Below, in pieces: positions 22,910-29,054 of a DNA stretch of 29,938 bases. Numbering within the stretch: the first letter of the stretch is position 1; the number at the start of each line of letters is the position of its first letter. The notes beneath the pieces are model-generated. The model saw only the letters and a list, made by a program, of their open reading frames with translations. It did no database searches and had not been told where the DNA came from. This stretch comes from a virus. A program made the position numbers and the translations under genes. The DNA is taken from positions 1 to 29,938 of IMG/VR virus record IMGVR_UViG_3300027963_002960; one strand, 5' to 3'.

Positions 22910-23686
22910 CTAGAACGGGATGTCGTCGTCAGACGGCGGGGGAGCGCCTCGAAGCTCGGCGTCGAGCGGTCCTCCCGGGATGGGCTGATGCGCAGGTGGG
23001 GCCTTGTAGCGCCAGATCACACCCGTGCACGACTTGTCCTTACACTTGAAGTCGGGCGCCTTGGGGTTCGTCTTCTTCTCACGATTGTCCCACATCGCGC
23101 CGCCACATTCGGGGCAGAGCGTGGAGCGGGTGTAGGACTCGACGGTGGCGCTGGGCGTCACGCGGTCAGCCACACGCTGTGCAGTCGCATCGAGGCGCGC
23201 CTTCACGTCAGGCGGGGGAACGACCGGATCCTCGCGGGTGTACTCCGCACGCGCCGTCTGCGGACGAGGCGCCATGCTGGCGGTACGCACGGGCTGGCTC
23301 GCGACCTCTCCATCGTCGTCATCGCTGACCACGCCCACGACCGAGGCGAGCGTGTAGCGGCGCAGGTAGGTGAGGATGGATCCCACAACCTGCGGATTCT
23401 CCTGGGCGGGACGCACGCCGATGGTCGAGCTGATCCACTGTCCGCTGGCGTGCATGAGCGTCGTGGTGAGCGTGACCTGTCCGGCCTCGTCACGGCCGGG
23501 CAGCTGGGTGACCGCGAGGCCGTGCTTCGTGAGTGGGCCGCGGCACGCGTCCATGATGGATGCAAGGTCCGCGTAGCGCGTCTTGAAGTGCGGGTTCGTG
23601 GCGTCCTTGCTGGCGGCGTTCATCTCGCCCTGCGCGGCGGCGAGGGCCTTCGCCAGCTCGCCGATATCCTGACTTGCGTAGTTCAT
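22910..23686 (-). CDS. erf: ERF-family ssDNA annealing protein with zinc ribbon and SSB-like tip (258 aa)
   Basis: The 258-aa protein would bind single-stranded DNA and anneal complementary strands. The ERF domain covers residues about 8-125, with NPHFKTRYADLASIMDA (31-47) and the signature GSILTYLRRYTLASVVGV (102-119), ending in DDDDG. Residues 126-185 look disordered. A zinc ribbon follows (C191, C194, C215, C220: CPECGG...CKDKSC). The last six residues are DDDIPF (253-258), identical to the end of bacterial SSB, through which SSB recruits replication and repair proteins. ATG 23686 is chosen over an upstream start at 23725, which would lie inside the promoter. First gene of the leftward operon. 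Confidence 0.9.
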   Translation of the reverse strand: MNYASQDIGELAKALAAAQGEMNAASKDATNPHFKTRYADLASIMDACRGPLTKHGLAVTQLPGRDEAGQVTLTTTLMHASGQWISSTIGVRPAQENPQVVGSILTYLRRYTLASVVGVVSDDDDGEVASQPVRTASMAPRPQTARAEYTREDPVVPPPDVKARLDATAQRVADRVTPSATVESYTRSTLCPECGGAMWDNREKKTNPKAPDFKCKDKSCTGVIWRYKAPPAHQPIPGGPLDAELRGAPPPSDDDIPF

Positions 23687-23703
23687 CGTGTTCCTTCGTC
23701 GGG

Positions 23704-23724
23704 GGGTTGACGACCCGACACCCA
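23704..23724. promoter_or_regulatory. Second operator-like site (weaker copy)
   Basis: GGGTTGACG, three bases, then CGACACCCA. The left half is the same as one half of the site at 23737-23757 and the right half matches at 6 of 9, with the same 3-base gap. Centres of the two sites are 33 bp apart, about three helical turns. It covers the rightward -35. Confidence 0.4.
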
Positions 23725-23735
23725 CATACTATGAA
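23707..23735 (+). promoter_or_regulatory. Rightward promoter for the XRE regulator operon
   Basis: TTGACG (23707-23712), 17 bp, then TATGAA (23730-23735). The XRE gene starts 37 bp further on. The -10 overlaps that of the leftward promoter, so only one polymerase can bind at a time. Confidence 0.6.
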
Positions 23736-23754
23736 TGGGTTCACGGAACGTCAA
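23726..23754 (-). promoter_or_regulatory. Leftward promoter for the ERF operon
   Basis: On the minus strand TTGACG (23754-23749), exactly 17 bp, then TAGTAT (23731-23726). The ERF start lies 40 bp downstream. Better -10 than the rightward promoter. Confidence 0.65.
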
Positions 23755-23757
23755 CCC
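23737..23757. promoter_or_regulatory. Palindromic operator candidate
   Basis: GGGTTCACG, GAA, then CGTCAACCC: two 9-bp halves matching at 8 of 9 positions when folded. The site covers the leftward -35 and the beginning of the rightward transcript. The adjacent XRE protein is the likely binder, which would repress the ERF operon and adjust its own synthesis. Confidence 0.55.
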
Positions 23758-23771
23758 GTGGAGAAAGAAAA

Positions 23772-23981
23772 ATGGGATCGCTCTCAGACAGACGTAAAGC
23801 CGCCGGGCTCACTCAGGCGCAGCTCGCCGACCTCGTCGGTGTCGGAATCAGCGCCATCAAGGCGTACGAGAACGGTCGTCGCCGGCCGGCCGCTCGCGTG
23901 ATCATGGAGCTCTACAAGGCTCTGGGCCTCACGGCCTCGGACATCGCCGAGCTCTACATGAAGGACGGAGGTGTGGAATGA
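23772..23981 (+). CDS. XRE/Cro-type transcriptional regulator (69 aa)
   Basis: The 69-aa product is almost entirely an HTH_3/XRE domain: DRRKAAGLTQAQLADLVGVGISAIKAYENGRRRP (residues 6-39), with the recognition helix around GISAIKAYENG, then a closing helix. No dimerisation or LexA-like autocleavage domain is present, so it is of Cro size rather than CI size. ATG 23772 has GGAGA seven bases upstream; the longer frame would begin in the promoter. It lies next to two operator-like sites and probably controls both divergent operons. It is coupled to the next gene (ATGA). Confidence 0.88.
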   Translation: MGSLSDRRKAAGLTQAQLADLVGVGISAIKAYENGRRRPAARVIMELYKALGLTASDIAELYMKDGGVE

Positions 23982-24184
23982 ACGAAGCGATGCAGCTGCG
24001 CACGCTCATCGACAGCCTCCTCACGCGTCTGGAAACGGCCGAGCGCGCCCTCGAGGACGAGAAGGCCCGGCACGCGGAGTGTGAACGCAAGATGATCGAC
24101 TACGCTACCCGCTGGGCGGTGGCAGAGGCACGCCTCGATGGCGTGGTGCGCTTCGGTCCTGACGTGCTCAAGGTGAAGCCATGA
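23978..24184 (+). CDS. Small coiled-coil protein (68 aa)
   Basis: The 68-aa product is one long helix rich in Leu, Glu, Arg and Ala (LRTLIDSLLTRLETAERALEDEKARH) with heptad-like spacing from residue 6 to about 55, and a short C-terminal strand ending KVKP. It is coupled on both sides by ATGA overlaps. Function unknown; it could dimerise with the XRE protein or act as an adaptor. Confidence 0.65.
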   Translation: MNEAMQLRTLIDSLLTRLETAERALEDEKARHAECERKMIDYATRWAVAEARLDGVVRFGPDVLKVKP

Positions 24185-24648
24185 TCGAGCGCAGCTACAC
24201 CATCCTGCTCGAGCCGCGAGGCAAGGGGCGTCCCGTGTTCACGCGCGCGACCGGGAGCGCCCGCACGCCGGAGACTACCCGTGCGTGGGAGCACGAGGGC
24301 GCGCACCAGTTGCGCGAGCAGCATCTTAGCCATTGCGGAGGCAGGTACTACATCCCATGCAACGAGTCGGCTCCGCTGTGGGAGGCCGAGATCCGCGCCT
24401 ACCATCCGCGCCCGAAGACGCGCCCCTCCTACATCGACCGCGCGCTGTGGGGACTGCCCGAGTACCGCCTTCCGGCGACCTCGCGGCACGACCTGGACAA
24501 CGTCGTGAAGATCACTCTCGACGCGATGCAGATCGCCCGCGTGGTCCAGAATGACCGGTGCATCGTGAGCATCGCAGCGTCCTCGTGGTTCGCCTGGGGG
24601 AATGAGCAGCCGCGGGTCGAGGTCACCATGCGCGAGGTGACGCCATGA
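24181..24648 (+). CDS. rusA: RusA-family Holliday junction resolvase
   Basis: The 155-aa enzyme would cut four-way DNA junctions. It begins with strand MIERSYTILLEPRGKGRP (the usual RusA start) and carries the acidic site SRHDLDNVVKITLDAMQ with D104, D106 and D114, then VQNDRCIV with D125, matching the DxDN...LD...DD layout of RusA where three Asp bind metal. Length is slightly above the 120 aa of the E. coli enzyme. An insertion around residues 48-95 is rich in aromatic residues and Arg. It would act on replication or recombination branches before packaging. Coupled on both sides by ATGA. Confidence 0.9.
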   Translation: MIERSYTILLEPRGKGRPVFTRATGSARTPETTRAWEHEGAHQLREQHLSHCGGRYYIPCNESAPLWEAEIRAYHPRPKTRPSYIDRALWGLPEYRLPATSRHDLDNVVKITLDAMQIARVVQNDRCIVSIAASSWFAWGNEQPRVEVTMREVTP

Positions 24649-24806
24649 CGCACGAAGAACAGAAGGAGCGCGCCGCCGTCCTCGCGCTGCTCGACCGGGA
24701 ACTAGAGATCGCCGAGGCGCACGACCTGTTGATGGGGACGCTTCGCGTTCGGCAACTGCGAGACATCATCGAACGCGGCGAGCACCGCAGGAAGGAGAAG
24801 GCATGA
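24645..24806 (+). CDS. Small charged protein, first of three related tandem genes (53 aa)
   Basis: A 53-codon gene with ATGA overlaps on both sides. The product has MTHEEQKERAAVLALLDRE at the start and IIERGEHRRKEKA at the end. The two ends match those of the next two genes (ERAAVVA.LR and IERGEHRREE), while the middle is shorter. A loop of charged helix is expected throughout. Function unknown. Confidence 0.7.
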   Translation: MTHEEQKERAAVLALLDRELEIAEAHDLLMGTLRVRQLRDIIERGEHRRKEKA

Positions 24807-25398
24807 CGAATGGACGAGCCGAAACGCTTCGTATTCTCGCGAACGCGTTCGATGAACTGGAGCAACTTCGCTGCCGCCTTCGTGATGACAGCGAGCATGT
24901 CATGCACGCGATGGACGCAGCCCGCAACGAGGAGCGCGCCGCCGTGGTGGCCCACCTGCGTGAGCGCGCCATCCACGGGGTCGGCATCACCATCTCCATC
25001 GAAGATGCCTGCACCATTCTTGCTGACAAGATCGAACGCGGCGAGCACCGCCGCGAGGAGGAGTCATGATCGACCTAGACGACCTCGAGGCGCGGATCGC
25101 CGAGAACGAGAAGCATGGGCTCTACACGTCACCGGCAGTGAAGGAGCTCATATCAGAGCTGCGCGAGCTTCGATCAATGCGTAGAGCTGACAACGAGGAC
25201 ATCGCGCGAGCCTACGACTTCGCACGCGACAAAGGCCAAGCTCTGGAGCGCGCCGCCGTGGTGGCGTGGCTCCGCGCACACGCGAACGCGCCACATCCCA
25301 TCGAGCGTGGCGTACCGTCGCTCTCACCAGCGGGGCGCGGCCTGCTTCTCCTGAACGCCGACCGTATCGAACGCGGCGAGCACCGCCGCGAGGAGGAG
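24768..25398 (+). repeat. Three dispersed copies of a gene-end sequence
   Basis: The 21-base word ATCGAACGCGGCGAGCACCGC occurs at 24768-24788, 25031-25051 and 25366-25386. Between the second and third copies identity extends over 33 bases (25031-25063 and 25366-25398) and includes the GAGGAGGAG that serves as ribosome site for the next gene. Each copy ends a gene a few bases before an ATGA junction. Confidence 0.9.
24803..25069 (+). CDS. Second of three related tandem genes (88 aa)
   Basis: The 88-aa product is acidic and helical. Residues 44-54 (ERAAVVAHLRE) and 75-86 (DKIERGEHRREE) match its two neighbours. The N-terminal part (LRILANAFDELEQLRCRLRDD) looks like a coiled-coil, and the middle contains HGVGITISIEDACTIL. 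It is coupled by ATGA on both sides. No enzyme motif is visible. The shared ends suggest that the three genes arose by duplication and kept a common binding face; function unknown. Confidence 0.75.
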   Translation: MTNGRAETLRILANAFDELEQLRCRLRDDSEHVMHAMDAARNEERAAVVAHLRERAIHGVGITISIEDACTILADKIERGEHRREEES

Positions 25399-25404
25399 CC
25401 ATGA
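25066..25404 (+). CDS. Third of three related tandem genes (112 aa)
   Basis: The longest of the three, 112 aa. It has an acidic helical N-terminal half (DLEARIAENEKHGLYTS, ELISELRELRSM), then ERAAVVAWLRAHAN (residues 65-78) and DRIERGEHRREEEP at the end. The distance between the two shared motifs is longer than in its neighbours, with a His/Pro/Ser-rich insert. Coupled on both sides. The ribosome site for the next gene lies in the shared end sequence. Confidence 0.75.
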   Translation: MIDLDDLEARIAENEKHGLYTSPAVKELISELRELRSMRRADNEDIARAYDFARDKGQALERAAVVAWLRAHANAPHPIERGVPSLSPAGRGLLLLNADRIERGEHRREEEP

Positions 25405-25628
25405 CCTGCACCCGCTGCGGCAAGGCCTCGCGCGTCGTGGACACTCGCCAGCCCAACGACAGCCCGGGCGTTTACTGCGGGCGCATCCGCGCAGCTGGAG
25501 AGGTAGCGTCCTGGTACACGTCCGACGTGGTCGTGCGCCGTCGTGTGTGCCCTGAGCGGCACGAATGGTTTACCGTCGAGCTCGCCACCGAAGACGTCAC
25601 GGCGATGGTTCAAGAGGGCAAGCCATGA
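25401..25628 (+). CDS. NrdR-like zinc-binding protein (75 aa)
   Basis: The 75-aa product resembles the zinc ribbon of the ribonucleotide reductase repressor NrdR. It starts MTCTRCGKASRVVDTRQ (C3, C6; compare the CPxC..VxDSR of NrdR) and continues with VVRRRVCPERHEWFTVE (C50, H54; compare RRRECxxCxxRFTT). The fourth ligand is His in place of Cys. The ATP-cone that senses nucleotides in NrdR is missing, so a full NrdR function is unlikely; it may bind DNA, or interfere with host NrdR. ATGA overlaps on both sides. Confidence 0.75.
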   Translation: MTCTRCGKASRVVDTRQPNDSPGVYCGRIRAAGEVASWYTSDVVVRRRVCPERHEWFTVELATEDVTAMVQEGKP

Positions 25629-25993
25629 GCGCCCCTACGAACCATGACCCCGTCCTCGTGCTGCTCTGGATCATGGAGCGCATGGACGGCGTGTCCCTCG
25701 AGTGGATGGCGCGCCGGGAACGGATGCGGACCTCGACCATGCGCGAGATCCTCGTCGCGTGGGGGTGCCCGCCCACCCGGTACCGGATGCGCGACGAGTA
25801 CCACGAGCACCTCGCGCTCTGGAACACGGGCGCGTTCACCTGGGACGAGATCGCCGAGGAGACGCGGAGCCCGATGGACCGCAAGACTCTTCAGTGTGCA
25901 GTGAAAGAGTGGGCGAAGAAGATGGACCTGCCGTACATGGTCGGGCGCCAGAGGGGCGCGCGGCCCAAGCGGCGGCGAGAGGTGGCGGCGTAG
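25625..25993 (+). CDS. Putative helix-turn-helix protein (122 aa)
   Basis: The 122-aa product is coupled to the previous gene (ATGA) and closes the regulator operon. It has a hydrophobic helix (DPVLVLLWIMERM), a probable helix-turn-helix in residues 25-50 (VSLEWMARRERMRTSTMREIL), and a second in 69-95 (TWDEIAEETRSPMDRKTLQCAV). The C-terminus is strongly basic (GRQRGARPKRRRE), fitting nucleic-acid binding. It could be a late-gene activator or an excision/replication factor, but I recognise no family. Confidence 0.65.
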   Translation: MSAPTNHDPVLVLLWIMERMDGVSLEWMARRERMRTSTMREILVAWGCPPTRYRMRDEYHEHLALWNTGAFTWDEIAEETRSPMDRKTLQCAVKEWAKKMDLPYMVGRQRGARPKRRREVAA

Positions 25994-26016
25994 TACACCT
26001 CGAGGGGTGAGCGTGC

Positions 26017-26022
26017 TATCCT
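26017..26022 (+). promoter_or_regulatory. -10 box of a promoter for the isolated beta-rich gene
   Basis: TATCCT in the 58-bp gap before the gene at 26052. A weak TACACC lies 17 bp upstream (25994-25999). The gap and the absence of overlap on either side suggest a separate transcript. Confidence 0.4.
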
Positions 26023-26051
26023 CAGCGCGCACCCGCCCCGTAGGAGTCAAA

Positions 26052-26639
26052 ATGAGCAAGCTTCCTGAGTTCATGCAGTCCCGCTCCCTCGACCACGACG
26101 CCGCCGTGACCGGCGTCATCACCACCAAGCGCGCACTGAGCACGCACCCCGCGGCGAAGGTCGGCGGGCAGATCTACGCCGTGCAGAGCGCGACGGTGCA
26201 GAACACGACCGTCGCGACCTCGTTCGGTAGCGTCAGCATCCCGGCCGGCGCGCTGACCGCGGGCACGCACATCCGGGTCATGGCCCTCGGGACCATCGTC
26301 GGGCAGAACAGCACCGACACCTTCGGCGTCGTGCTGAAGCTCGGGTCGACGACCATTACCACGATCGCCGCACGTGACCCGGCCACCAGCGACGTGTTCC
26401 ACCTCCGCGCCGACATCCTCGTGCGTAGCACCGGGGCCTCCGGTGCTGTGCGTGCGACGAGCGAGCATCTGTTCGCCGCGGCGGGCGGGTACGTGGCTGG
26501 CGCCGAGGTCGTGGGCACTGCCAGCGTGACGGTCGACACGACCGCCGACCAGCTGCTCGACCTCATCGGCACGTGGTCGGTGGCGAACGCCGGCAACGTC
26601 GCGCGCCTGGACGCCATGACCGTCGAGATCATCGGGTAG
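26052..26639 (+). CDS. Beta-rich virion-like protein encoded among replication genes (195 aa)
   Basis: The 195-aa product starts at ATG 26052 with TAGGAG six bases upstream. After a 45-residue N-terminal part it is built of Thr/Val/Ala/Gly-rich strands: TSFGSVSIPAGALTAGTHIRV, TDTFGVVLKLG, TTITTIAARD, DVFHLRADILVRSTGASG. This pattern is known to me from head-fibre, tail or receptor-binding jelly-roll-type proteins of marine and soil phages, with similar motifs IPAGxLxxG and STDT. It is unusual to find it in the early region with its own promoter. It may be a late or separately timed surface protein. Confidence 0.65.
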   Translation: MSKLPEFMQSRSLDHDAAVTGVITTKRALSTHPAAKVGGQIYAVQSATVQNTTVATSFGSVSIPAGALTAGTHIRVMALGTIVGQNSTDTFGVVLKLGSTTITTIAARDPATSDVFHLRADILVRSTGASGAVRATSEHLFAAAGGYVAGAEVVGTASVTVDTTADQLLDLIGTWSVANAGNVARLDAMTVEIIG

Positions 26640-26642
26640 TCG

Positions 26643-26672
26643 TTGACGCCAGCGAGGGGACGCCGTTAATGT
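26643..26672 (+). promoter_or_regulatory. Promoter candidate for the primase-helicase operon
   Basis: TTGACG (26643-26648), 18 bp, then TAATGT (26667-26672). The next gene starts about 90 bp downstream, beyond a strong hairpin. Reasonable -35, weak -10. Confidence 0.5.
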
Positions 26673-26711
26673 ACGGATGTCCTCGCCGGACGCGGGCTTG
26701 ATCACCCGCTC

Positions 26712-26734
26712 GCGGGGGGCGCTAAGCCCCCCGC
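26712..26734 (+). terminator. GC-rich hairpin in the primase leader (terminator or attenuator)
   Basis: GCGGGGGGC and GCCCCCCGC form a perfect 9-bp stem with the loop GCTAA. It lies between the promoter candidate and the primase gene and has no T-tract, so it may attenuate or regulate the replication operon rather than end the upstream one. Confidence 0.55.
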
Positions 26735-26764
26735 ACCTCCCGGCGAGCGATACGGCAGGACATC

Positions 26765-27619
26765 GTGAACATCCGATACGCGCTGCGGTACGCAGCTGCG
26801 GGCTTACGCGTACACCCGCTATACGAGGTCGACCCCGTCACGCAGACGTGCGCGTGTCGGAAGGGTATTGACTGCGAGGAGAAGCAGCGGGGCAAGCACC
26901 CGCGCCTATACGGCTGGCACGAGAAGGCGACGACCGACGAAGCCCAGGTACGCGAATGGTGGACAATGAACCCACGCGCAGGGGTGGGCATTGTGACCGG
27001 GAGCGTCTCGGGCGTGTGGGTCCTCGACATCGACGGGGACGCTGCTCAAGAGTGGTACGACGAGCAAGTGAAACAGCACGGACTAGTGCATACACTCGGA
27101 GTGCGGACCGCGCGGGGCGCGCATCTCTATTGGCGCTACCCCGAAGGGGTGACCATCCGAAACGCTCAGCGCATGGCGCCCGGTGTCGATGTGCGTGGCG
27201 AGGGCGGGTACGTCTGTGCCCCACCAACCATTCACCGAAGCGGTCACGTCTACGCGTGGATCCACGAGCCGGGATTCACGCGGGAAGCGGTGGACGCGCC
27301 CTCGTGGCTCTTCGATATGGTCAAGGAGAAGCCGAGGCCCCCGGTGCCGAAGGCCGTGTCCATCCCGAGGCGCACGCCCTGGTCGCGTGACGCCGCCGAC
27401 CGGGAGCTCGCCCGCGTGCTGCGCCTCGACCCGAGTGCGCGAACCACGCTCGGTCAGCAGCTCGGGGCCGACATTCACACTCTGCATGTGCGGCATGTCA
27501 AGTGCCCGCAGTGCGCCGATAAGTCGGTGTGGTGGACCGTCTCCGGTCCCGGCCACGCCAAGTGCTCGCATCTCAACTCCTGCGGGTGGCACGCGCCGCT
27601 CCACACCCTTCTGTCCTAG
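26765..27619 (+). CDS. Primase-polymerase (PrimPol, AEP type) with C-terminal zinc finger
   Basis: The 284-aa enzyme would make primers and perhaps extend them. The N-terminal bifunctional primase/polymerase domain shows GVGIVTGSVSGVWVLDIDGD (catalytic D88 and D90), then VRTARGAHLYWRYP with H120, and GVDVRGEGGYVCAPP (R144) for the nucleotide site. The AEP triad pattern DxD...H...D/R is met in part. The C-terminus has C247, C250, C267 and C273 (CPQC, CSHLNSC), likely a zinc finger for template recognition. The GTG start is 26765 with AGGAC upstream. The helicase follows eight bases later, together forming the replication start unit. Confidence 0.88.
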   Translation: MNIRYALRYAAAGLRVHPLYEVDPVTQTCACRKGIDCEEKQRGKHPRLYGWHEKATTDEAQVREWWTMNPRAGVGIVTGSVSGVWVLDIDGDAAQEWYDEQVKQHGLVHTLGVRTARGAHLYWRYPEGVTIRNAQRMAPGVDVRGEGGYVCAPPTIHRSGHVYAWIHEPGFTREAVDAPSWLFDMVKEKPRPPVPKAVSIPRRTPWSRDAADRELARVLRLDPSARTTLGQQLGADIHTLHVRHVKCPQCADKSVWWTVSGPGHAKCSHLNSCGWHAPLHTLLS

Positions 27620-27627
27620 AGGATCCC

Positions 27628-28869
27628 ATGCCCACCAAAGACGAAATGCGCGCCATGCTCAACCTCGCGCCGCCAGACGAGGAGGAGCCCTTCGACCTCG
27701 ACCTCGAAATGAACCCTCCGAAAATCGCAGGCGGGCAGATCATCCCCAGTCGCCCGAAGTCCAGCCTGCTCAACCTCGACACCATCCTTCGAGGCGACCC
27801 GATGTTTGCAGGCGACATCAAGTACAGCGAGCTCAAACAGAACATCATGGTCAACGGCAAGTCCATCGCCGACCATGACGTGACGGAGATGCGACTGAAG
27901 ATCGCCAGCCGTCACCGGGTCGAGTTCAAGAAGGTGGACACGAACGAGGTGCTCGAGCTCATCGCCTATGAGAACCGATACCATCCCGTCCGCGACTGGC
28001 TCACCTCGCTGGAGTGGGATGGCGTCCCGCGCCTCGACACGTGGCTCACCCGATGGGCGCAGGTGATCGACACGCCGCTTCATCGGGCCTACGCGCGCAA
28101 GACGTGCATCGGCGCCGTGCGGCGCGTGATGGAACCCGGCTCGAAGCTCGACACGGTCCTCGTACTTCACGGCGCGCACGGGAAGGGCAAGAGCACCCTC
28201 TGCCAGATCATGGCCCATGACCCAGCGTGGTACTCGAACACCAAGATCGACTGGGACAGCAAGGAGAAGTACGTCGCGCTCCAAGGCGTCTGGATCTACG
28301 AGCTCGCCGAGCTGGCCGGCAAGCGCAAGGCAGACCAGGACACGGTCAAGAACTACATCAGCTCGGCCACCGACAAGTACCGTCCCTGGTACGGCAAGCA
28401 CACGATCGAGGTGCCGCGCACCTGCGCCTTCTTCGCCACCACGAACGACGACGAGCCGCTTCACGACCCGACCGGCAACCGGCGATGGTGGGTCGTATCG
28501 GTCGACGCCGTCGACACCGAGCTGGTCAAGGCCGAGTACGAACAGGTCTGGGCCGAGGCCATGGAAGCATGGCGGCAGGGCGAACAGCACTGGCTTGAGC
28601 CCGAGCTCGAGCAGCAGCGCGAGGAGCAGAACAGCGGATACGAGACGCAAGACCCGCTCTTCCCGCGCCTCGTCCAGTACGCCCGCGCAAAGCACGCGTT
28701 CACGGTCGCCGACTTCCTCGAGGAGCAAGAGGTGCCCGCCTCGCAGTGGTCCGCCATGGCCACGAAGGTCGGCATGATGATGGCCCGCATCGGCACGCAC
28801 CGACGCGTTGAGCGCAAAATCGACGGAGTCAAGGTCCGTCGGTACGAGATGGTCCATCCCGCGACCTGA
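27628..28869 (+). CDS. VapE/VirE-family replicative helicase (413 aa)
   Basis: The 413-aa product is an ATPase related to virulence-associated protein E, a superfamily 3-like replicative helicase in phages and mobile islands. Walker A is HGAHGKGKST (181-190), Walker B-like WIYELAEL (222-229, acids E225 and E228), and the polar motif FFATTNDDEPLHDPTGNRRWW (268-288) has N273 and the arginine-finger candidates R285/R286. The N-terminal part (80-170) matches the usual VapE lead-in with NRYHPVRDWLTSLEWDGVPRL. ATG 27628 follows TAGAGGA. Preceded by PrimPol, and followed by the repeat-rich non-coding region. Confidence 0.9.
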   Translation: MPTKDEMRAMLNLAPPDEEEPFDLDLEMNPPKIAGGQIIPSRPKSSLLNLDTILRGDPMFAGDIKYSELKQNIMVNGKSIADHDVTEMRLKIASRHRVEFKKVDTNEVLELIAYENRYHPVRDWLTSLEWDGVPRLDTWLTRWAQVIDTPLHRAYARKTCIGAVRRVMEPGSKLDTVLVLHGAHGKGKSTLCQIMAHDPAWYSNTKIDWDSKEKYVALQGVWIYELAELAGKRKADQDTVKNYISSATDKYRPWYGKHTIEVPRTCAFFATTNDDEPLHDPTGNRRWWVVSVDAVDTELVKAEYEQVWAEAMEAWRQGEQHWLEPELEQQREEQNSGYETQDPLFPRLVQYARAKHAFTVADFLEEQEVPASQWSAMATKVGMMMARIGTHRRVERKIDGVKVRRYEMVHPAT

Positions 28870-28870
28870 G

Positions 28871-28926
28871 CGGGTGGCACCCTCCCCAACCTGGTGGCAC
28901 CCTTTTTACGGTGAGGGTGCCACCCG
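28871..28926. repeat. 14-bp perfect inverted repeat, overlapping a competing 11-bp hairpin
   Basis: CGGGTGGCACCCTC (28871-28884) is the exact reverse complement of 28913-28926. Inside, 28893-28903 can pair with 28914-28924 (11 bp) instead. The two structures share their right arm and exclude each other. Confidence 0.85.
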
Positions 28927-28978
28927 AGAAGTCTAGGTACAACCGTTCATAGGTCCCAAAGGTGGCACCCTCCCCAAC

Positions 28979-28997
28979 CTCTTTTTCCTAGAAAGAG
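28979..28997 (+). promoter_or_regulatory. Small AT-rich hairpin in the non-coding region
   Basis: CTCTTT (28979-28984) pairs with AAAGAG (28992-28997), with one further wobble pair inside. It lies in the AT-richest part of the non-coding stretch and could help strand opening. Confidence 0.4.
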
Positions 28998-29033
28998 TGT
29001 AAGTATTAGAGAGAGTGTAGAGGGGAGGAAAGT

Positions 29034-29054
29034 GGGTGGGGAGGGTGGGGAGGG
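29034..29054 (+). other. G-quadruplex motif with five G-tracts
   Basis: GGG, GGGG, GGG, GGGG, GGG follow each other separated by single bases (T, A, T, A). Four tracts with one-base loops are the pattern for a very stable parallel quadruplex. It overlaps the right arm of the 16-bp inverted repeat, so duplex hairpin and quadruplex compete. Confidence 0.85.

Noticed and set aside
22988-23710. Rightward reading frame (240 aa) opposite ERF
   Set aside because: The ERF signature, zinc ribbon and promoter are on the minus strand.
27616-28857. Leftward reading frame (413 aa) covering the whole helicase gene
   Set aside because: It mirrors the helicase gene codon for codon in the opposite strand. 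The helicase has Walker motifs; the shadow has none.
28893-28924. Plain rho-independent terminator for the helicase transcript
   Set aside because: The five T lie in the loop of the 11-bp hairpin, not after it, and the same arms take part in larger repeats. A stop function remains possible but does not explain the layout.
28871-28926. CRISPR array from the repeated words after the helicase
   Set aside because: The repeats are short, irregularly spaced and in both orientations, with no equal-length spacers and no cas genes.
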